Part shown: piece after piece, positions 58,493 through 64,000 of the stretch
How positions within the stretch are numbered: the first letter of the stretch is position 1
Layout: every line of letters begins with the position of its first letter
DNA from: Chalciporus piperatus
Lineage: Eukaryota > Basidiomycota > Agaricomycetes > Boletales > Boletaceae
DNA length: 64,000 bases
Reading direction: 5' to 3'
NCBI GenBank assembly: GCA_038093975.1
Contig: JBBPTG010000017.1
Coordinates: 124,001-188,000, forward strand
Notes under the pieces: model-generated
What the model was told of the DNA's origin: nothing
Databases searched by the model: none
Seen by the model: the letters and a program-made list of their open reading frames with translations, nothing else
Program-made: the position numbers and the translations under genes

Positions 58493-60048
58493 ACTAGTGG
58501 CACTTCACTCACACAACCAGCCTGAAACTAGGGACAGTAAGCACTTCGTCTATCTGTGGTGGTGGTGCTGACTCGGAGAGGTCATAGCGGCGAGATCCTC
58601 CTTCGGTCTCGGAATAACCCAAGGTTGCCACCTCTAACTTCTTGTCAGGTACCTGCCTTGGACAGTGACGCGGCGTCAACAGGGTGTTGGCGCTCATTAT
58701 GAGTTGCGCCAAATAACTTGTGTATAGTCTGCAATGCTTGCGAGATTATGCGATGAGGCGGTCGCACGACTCGCTCTTTCCATGCGCCTCTTGAACCGCC
58801 CGATCGCTGAAGTACTCGAGGCATAATGTATAAATCCCTAAATATCGAACCAAATCTGTAATGTTCCTGGGTTCTTTTTCTCGACGTCTCCGCCACAGAC
58901 TTTCGCAGGGCTATCGTATCGGAGAAGCGTCCTGGTGCAACCACCCAAAAACTGCTTTCGGGCACCTCCTATCTCGCTCAGCAAAAGTTGTACACCTGGA
59001 ATTAGCATCTCGATCAGACGTTGCTTTGTTAAATGTCTTGGAGCGGCTCTTGGTTGCGGGTGGGTTGTCTCGCAGACCACAATGACACCCTGTTTGACGC
59101 CATGACTGACCGAAGCCCTGCCTACTCGTAGGCATTTCATATGCGGTGAGTAAAAGGTGTACAACGTGATGCTGCTGATGTGGTGAATGTGCAGTCAACA
59201 GCATCATGATAAGCAGTGGAGCTAGTGAAGGTTCATAAGAAGAGCAATGAAGCTGGGAAAGTGGGGCGGTTATGAACCGAAATTGCTTCTTTGCTGGCAT
59301 GGAACCGAGATAGTTGTGCAAGGTGGGAAAGGCATGTTCGCTGTGACCAAGAATCTTGAATGGTTTCAAGGTGGATCATAGTGACGCTTCCGGGGCTGAA
59401 ACCTGTCGCGATCCGTTTCCATGGCTGACACGAGGATCTTTCAAGTTGCATAGCGTGTAAAGAGAACAGTGGAGCTGAGGTGAATACCATTACGACATCA
59501 TGATGTCCCGCTGCCCGTGGATTATCTGAATCGAATTCGGTGATAACAGGAGATACGATTGGCGGCATCGAGGGAGTGGTGCATCCCAATACCTTGACTC
59601 GGAGTACTGTCAGCCTTCATTTCAAGTAGAACCTTCAGAAAGACTCTAAAACCGACTTAAAGATGGTTTATACCATTTCCGCTCGATGACCGAGTTACAA
59701 GTAGGATATCGTTCAAGTCCCGAAAATTCGATGTCTCATCCCGGGCTCCAATTGCCCACACCATACCACTGCGGCGTATGGGTGGCTGGTAGTACCCGCC
59801 TGACACGCATCCGAGCCTCAATACAAGGCGGGGACCCGGAAAGTGAAGATGCTGTGTAAACATGCACCAGCCTCGTGTACATCTCTCCTTCCCGCTCAAC
59901 CTCCTCCTGACTCTTGCGACGCACAACCCGAGGGATCAACTCTCTCGCTTGGATCCATAAAGAGAGACCTGAATAAGCCAAGACAGCATCGTATTCCTAG
60001 CTCTCGTCAAAGTCCCTTAGACTGTTCGGCCTTACGATTGAAATCGCG
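58493..60048. other. Mostly gene-free region, 58.5-60.0 kb
   Basis: Minus-strand frames near 58838-59164 and 59233-59589 are open and partly protein-like, but I could not join them into a gene or name a family. They may be remnants. Confidence 0.4.
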
Positions 60049-61967
60049 ATGATGGTGCCTCAGGTCAACACTGTATGCATTGCACCCACACCACAACCTA
60101 GCTCTCCTCACACTAGCGCCCCTCGCACTCGAAGGTATGTGCCCCAAGAATTCTTAGGATCGCACAGCTCTTATCTGGGTTCAGGCGATGGACAATAGCA
60201 GCTTCTTCCGAGACCTTCAAAGGTTTAGTCAGACGTCTGACGGTCCAACGACGGTCATCCCGACAAGAGGAGCCCTCTCTGCCTAGGGTCTCCAGATTTG
60301 ACAGAATCCTGTCTCCAGGCCGAGCGTCGAGGCAGGAACCAAACTTACAAGTCAATACGGTATGGAAACGTGGCACACGCCAAGGGTGATAGTGCAAGCT
60401 GAAGACTCGATCTAATCACAGTCCTCTCCTGACGTCAATAACGACGTAACTTCCGTACGTGACATCTCAGAAGGTGTCGAACGGCGTACTGCGGGGCGAG
60501 AAGCATCGGAGAGGCCTGCTACTGGTACGTCCAAGGTATGGATCCCGACATTTCTTTACGAAGGGCACAGTACCCAAGTTACCCCCGAAATAGTCCCAAT
60601 CGTTCCCGTCTACCACCGACCTTGGAGGAGAAGAGAGGGATGTCCCGCATAGAACACCCAGCACCCGCAAGCTGCGAAGGAAGAGTCGCACTAGCACTCC
60701 CCTTACTGTCTTAATCACTCGCTATAAACGCACCAATTCTAAGGCACCCAAAACGACACCACCGCCAAGCACTTTGTCGCTGGCATCGCCCAGCTCGCGG
60801 TGCGACGAGCTCTCCCGATCAATGGCGACGCAACCTAGAGACGAAGAACCTTCCAGTACCATACCCCAATCCAGAGCTGATCAGACGCCTGCGGACTCAG
60901 AAGCTAAGAAAGCAGAGCAAATTACGACCCCACCCATCTCCGAGGAAGTTGAGAAACTTCAACGAGACCTCGCCACATCCCGCTCTCGAGTCGCTGAGCT
61001 CCAGAAGCGTTGTGATGCGCAATCAAGAGACCTGGAATGCACGAATGACTTCCTCCATACCGCAGATAAATCCTCGGACTCGGATATTATCCGGGCTTTG
61101 CAGAGATTGAATGCAGAGGTGCAGCAGGATACCACGTATATGGCAGACTGCCTGTTGCAAGATTTCGTGTTTAAGAATGTAACGACGAACCCGACGGAGG
61201 AGCAGATCTCCGCTAGGCGGAAGGCTTCAGCATCCATCGGTCGGGCCTTGGTGCAATCCTTTGGGACGATGACACCAGAGGATATTCCTATGTTCCTCGA
61301 AATCGCGTTTCAAGCCTTCCTCACGTCTGCCCTATGTGAGACTGCATCTTCATGGACCATCGAACCAGGGCAGAACACTTTCCTCAGTGAAATATACCAG
61401 AGGTTGCGTAGAGCAGGTCAGTGATCAACTAGTATCCGCTCATTGTTACATGCCGCTGACAGGAAACAAACAATGACTACAGAGCCGCAAGTCATTTCTG
61501 GACTTTGGCGCTCCCTCACGCGCGTTCACATCCCTCACACTCGTGCCACCGACCCATACTCTCTCGTTACAGAGATCCTTGTCGGGCTTTCTGATATCGT
61601 GGTGGCGGCGGGCTGCACCGCTTCTCAAGCCGACATAATATCCAAGGTTGCGTCCAAATTCGAAAACAAAGTATCCTCACTAGTTTCGCTTGCTGGACGC
61701 CTCAACAGGTTGTTCGGTGAAGTGATATCAAGCGACTTTGAGGTGTTTGTAGTTCGGCCTGGCGAGAAGTTCGAGGGAAAGCAGATGGAAGACACGGGTG
61801 GCGATCGAGAAGAGATGCAAAAAGCGTCAGTGTTGTGTGCGACCCAATTGGGACTGATAAAGCAGGTACCAGTGGGAACACTATGGGAGAAGGGGAAGAA
61901 GCAGAAGATGATGGTACTCAAGGCGAAGGTCCTGCTCGAGTCATTTTTAATAACAGACTACGACTAG
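60049..61967 (+). CDS. Short paralogue of the 77-residue-repeat coiled-coil protein
   Basis: Five exons, 60049..60134, 60233..60359, 60422..60535, 60594..61416 and 61483..61967, all in phase, give 544 residues. The N-terminus is basic and Ser/Pro-rich, with STRKLRRKSRTSTPL as a likely nuclear signal. Only one partial coiled-coil unit remains (EKLQRDLATSRSRVAELQKR, then CDAQSRDLE). The C-terminal domain aligns block by block with the giant paralogue: LQRLNAEVQQDTTYMADCL, EIAFQAFLTSALCETASSWT, EIYQRLRRAG, ISGLWRSLTRVHIP, VVAAGCTASQADI, and KAKVLLESFLI. The last intron lies at exactly the same codon and phase in both genes. The ATG at 60049 is followed directly by another ATG, and upstream exons cannot be excluded. 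Confidence 0.75.
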
Positions 61968-62890
61968 CAAAAGACTTTCTCTAGATCTCATCGGGGGGTT
62001 GCTTTGTGCGTCTGTCAACGCCGGTCCATTATACTTTAAGTTATCTGTGTGGCTTCGAACTGTGCTGGTAACTTGTGTTTCTTTGCTGAGCAGGTTTACA
62101 GCATCGATATGTCTTATAGATCTAGAGTAGATACATTATGCGAGGTTTAGTGTTGTTAACGGATTGTGATTGCTACATGCAGGACTTGAAAGTACTTACA
62201 ATAAATACACTGCGTCCGCCGAGGGCGAGATGCCCCCATGTATTCGAGTAACATTTCTCCCATTGTCCTGTGAGACTCTGAGCCAGTTTGGCTATTTTTG
62301 AGCGCTACATGTAAGGTGTAAGGTGTTCGTTGGACCTGAGTGTGATGTATTCTGCTGAATGAAACCCGCCGAATGGCTTTCCGTGCAGCAAGATAAGTCC
62401 TCCACAATGCTGTCGAACGCGGCGTCACTGGCAGATGGCAGGTGAAACACGGGAGGAAATAGACGGGCAACTCACAAACACTTCTGTCGGCTGACTCACA
62501 AGTCACGCGGCTATGTTTTGACCAGTTGGATCAAGAGTCTTACAGTTTCCACCGCCCAGCGCTGTGGCTAGATCCATGAAAACCGCAAGATAACTTAGTA
62601 GAATCCTCTGAGAACGGATGGATTCGAACGATGGTAACACTACTGTCGATGAATTGTAGTACGTGTCCATTTTCGTCCAGGAATTCTATGGTTGATCTAG
62701 TACGGCACCTCCGTCACGATTTCCACTCATAGCGATGATGTCAGTGTCACACCGACTGGCATCCCGTCCTCGAGGGGTATATAAAGGACGGTCGCAAAGT
62801 ACGACAAGTTCCCATCATCTTCTCTTCGAGTTTCTCTCTCGTTCTCATCATATATATATATATTGCACCGTGACGCGCGACGTCTTGATC
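61968..62890. other. Gene-free region before the HNH-type gene
   Basis: No gene is seen. The right end holds a TATATAAA box at 62778-62785 and a TA dinucleotide run at about 62850-62863 in the leader of the HNH-type gene. Confidence 0.6.
62778..62785 (+). promoter_or_regulatory. TATA box of the HNH-type gene
   Basis: TATATAAA, about 106 bp upstream of the ATG at 62891; its position and sequence are good for a core promoter. Confidence 0.55.
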
Positions 62891-63721
62891 ATGGCCCCAT
62901 TCTATATACCTCCTGTCCCGCTCCCATCACGTCCTCCCGAGGGGTACGATCGCTCGCTCTCCGAACTATCTTCGCGTACCGCCCTCAACACAGACATAGA
63001 CTCGCGATACACCTCGCTGCGTCGTCTGTGGGCTTTGTGATGGCATGGTCACCCAGCTTGATCACTGTTACATTTGCCCGGAGCCTGATACCGTAAGTCC
63101 ACGAATCCGACCGTTTGAGCCCCCCCCCCCCCCCTGAAACTGATGCTGTCACACACTGGCAGTGGAAAGAACTAAGAGATCGCGGCTGCCAGGTTCCCCC
63201 GCAGACCGAGGACACCCCCGAACTCGAACCACGCAATGCACTGCTCATGTGCAAACACCATCGCCGCACAGGGTTCGATACGTTCAAGTACTTTATCCGT
63301 TTTTACCCCGAGGTGAGCTTGTCGCATTGTTTGATTTTGCCCAAGGGTACATACTGATGCGTATTTGGGGGAATAATTTAGCTGAGCAAATTCGTGTTTA
63401 TGAATTTCTCTCGCGATCCTGCTTTCGAGGTTTACCACGGCAGAGCAATTGCCCTCGACAATCAACCATCCCCATGCCCCCCCCCCTCCATTCCCTTCCC
63501 TATTCATCGTTCACGAAATGCGGGTCCGCGGTTCTCATCCGTTTCAAGATGTCGACCCCCCGCGCACCGGAAAAGACCGTGACATCAAGTGGCTGGACTG
63601 GATCGTGTTGGACGGCGTGGTCAACCACAATGGCACTTTTAATCACTCTGCTCTAGGGTTCCAGTCCACGAATGGCGGCACAGATCTGGGTGCCAGTATC
63701 ATACTGGCGCGTGATCACTGA
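62891..63721 (+). pseudogene. HNH-nuclease-type protein with two frameshifts
   Basis: The ATG at 62891 opens MAPFYIPPVPLPSRPPEGYD. At about 63003-63008 the frame must shift by one base to continue as DTPRCVVCGLCDGM and LDHCYICPEPDT, the first half of an HNH-like centre. Exon 2 (63163..63312) gives WKELRDRGCQVPPQ and EPRNALLMCKHHRRTGFD with the expected Asn and His. Exon 3 starts at 63382 (LSKFVFMNFSRDPAFEVYHG). A C10 run at 63477-63486 needs a second shift to continue as FPSLFIVHEMRVRG and IKWLDWIVLDGVVNHNG to the stop at 63721. The first intron also holds a C15 run. I recall intact relatives as a multicopy Agaricomycete family. It is either a pseudogene or wrongly called homopolymers. Confidence 0.6.
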
Positions 63722-64000
63722 TATATTTCCACCGACGTTGGCCGTAGAAGATCATTGATGTTGTCGGTAGAGTAGTGGACTTCGTCTCGTTGTACTACAC
63801 TGGCATGTTACAAGATATTGATGACCTACGCGATTTCTTACTATGAGGCTCTAGTAACTTTGATCATTTGCTCCGACCACAAGACATGACGACGAAGCAA
63901 TCCATACAGCAGTCAGTCCATCGTTGATCGTGTGACAGAGAGAGCGATAACGGACAAACACACCCTGACGCAAAACGAAAGCGAAATTGCCTGTATCTAA
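63722..64000. other. Window end, no gene seen
   Basis: The last 279 bases show no open frame or motif I can support. Confidence 0.5.

Overview
The window looks like nuclear DNA of a filamentous basidiomycete, most likely an Agaricomycete. Most genes are split by short introns (about 50-100 nt). The gene families are fungal: COG6, a NIMA-type kinase, a fruit-body lectin, wax-synthase-domain acyltransferases, a multi-exon P450, an HSPA12-type Hsp70 and a DUF2235 hydrolase. I saw no rRNA, tRNA, CRISPR array or intact transposase. Exon joins were inferred by reading GT-AG (once GC-AG) boundaries and checking phase.

Layout. 0.3-1.9 kb: a tandem pair of UPF0303 genes (-). 2.2-5.1 kb: COG6 (-), divergent from three tandem wax-synthase-like acyltransferases (+, 5.3-10.2 kb). 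11.0-13.2 kb: a P450 (-). 14.2-14.6 kb: a fungal fruit-body lectin (-). 15.7-17.9 kb: an MCT-like MFS transporter (-). 19.4-22.1 kb: a NIMA-related kinase (-), divergent from an OB-fold protein (+, 22.4-23.5 kb). 23.9-24.6 kb: a small unknown gene (+). 24.9-25.7 kb: GAR transformylase ADE8 (-). 28.5-30.0 kb: a bHLH regulator (-). 30-35 kb: gene-poor. 35.0-35.5 kb: a small secreted protein (+).

From 36 to 62 kb the content changes to lineage-specific, repeat-rich genes: two related nuclear-looking proteins (36.2-38.4 kb, -; the second frameshifted), a DUF2235 hydrolase fused to ARM/HEAT-like repeats (38.8-42.7 kb, -), a 1,660-residue coiled-coil protein built of 77-residue repeats (44.6-49.8 kb, +) with a short paralogue (60.0-62.0 kb, +), two more proteins carrying basic PRKK repeats (50.3-51.2 kb, broken; 52.8-53.9 kb, intact), an Hsp70-like ATPase (54.4-56.7 kb, -), and a MITE-like inverted-repeat element (57.9-58.5 kb). 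The window ends with an HNH-nuclease-type gene carrying two frameshifts (62.9-63.7 kb).

The 5-18 kb block (acyltransferases, P450, transporter) could be part of a specialised-metabolism locus, but no core synthase is visible here. The 36-62 kb block is the most novel part: expanding, contracting and decaying paralogues next to short terminal-repeat relics whose 14-bp core occurs five times in the window.
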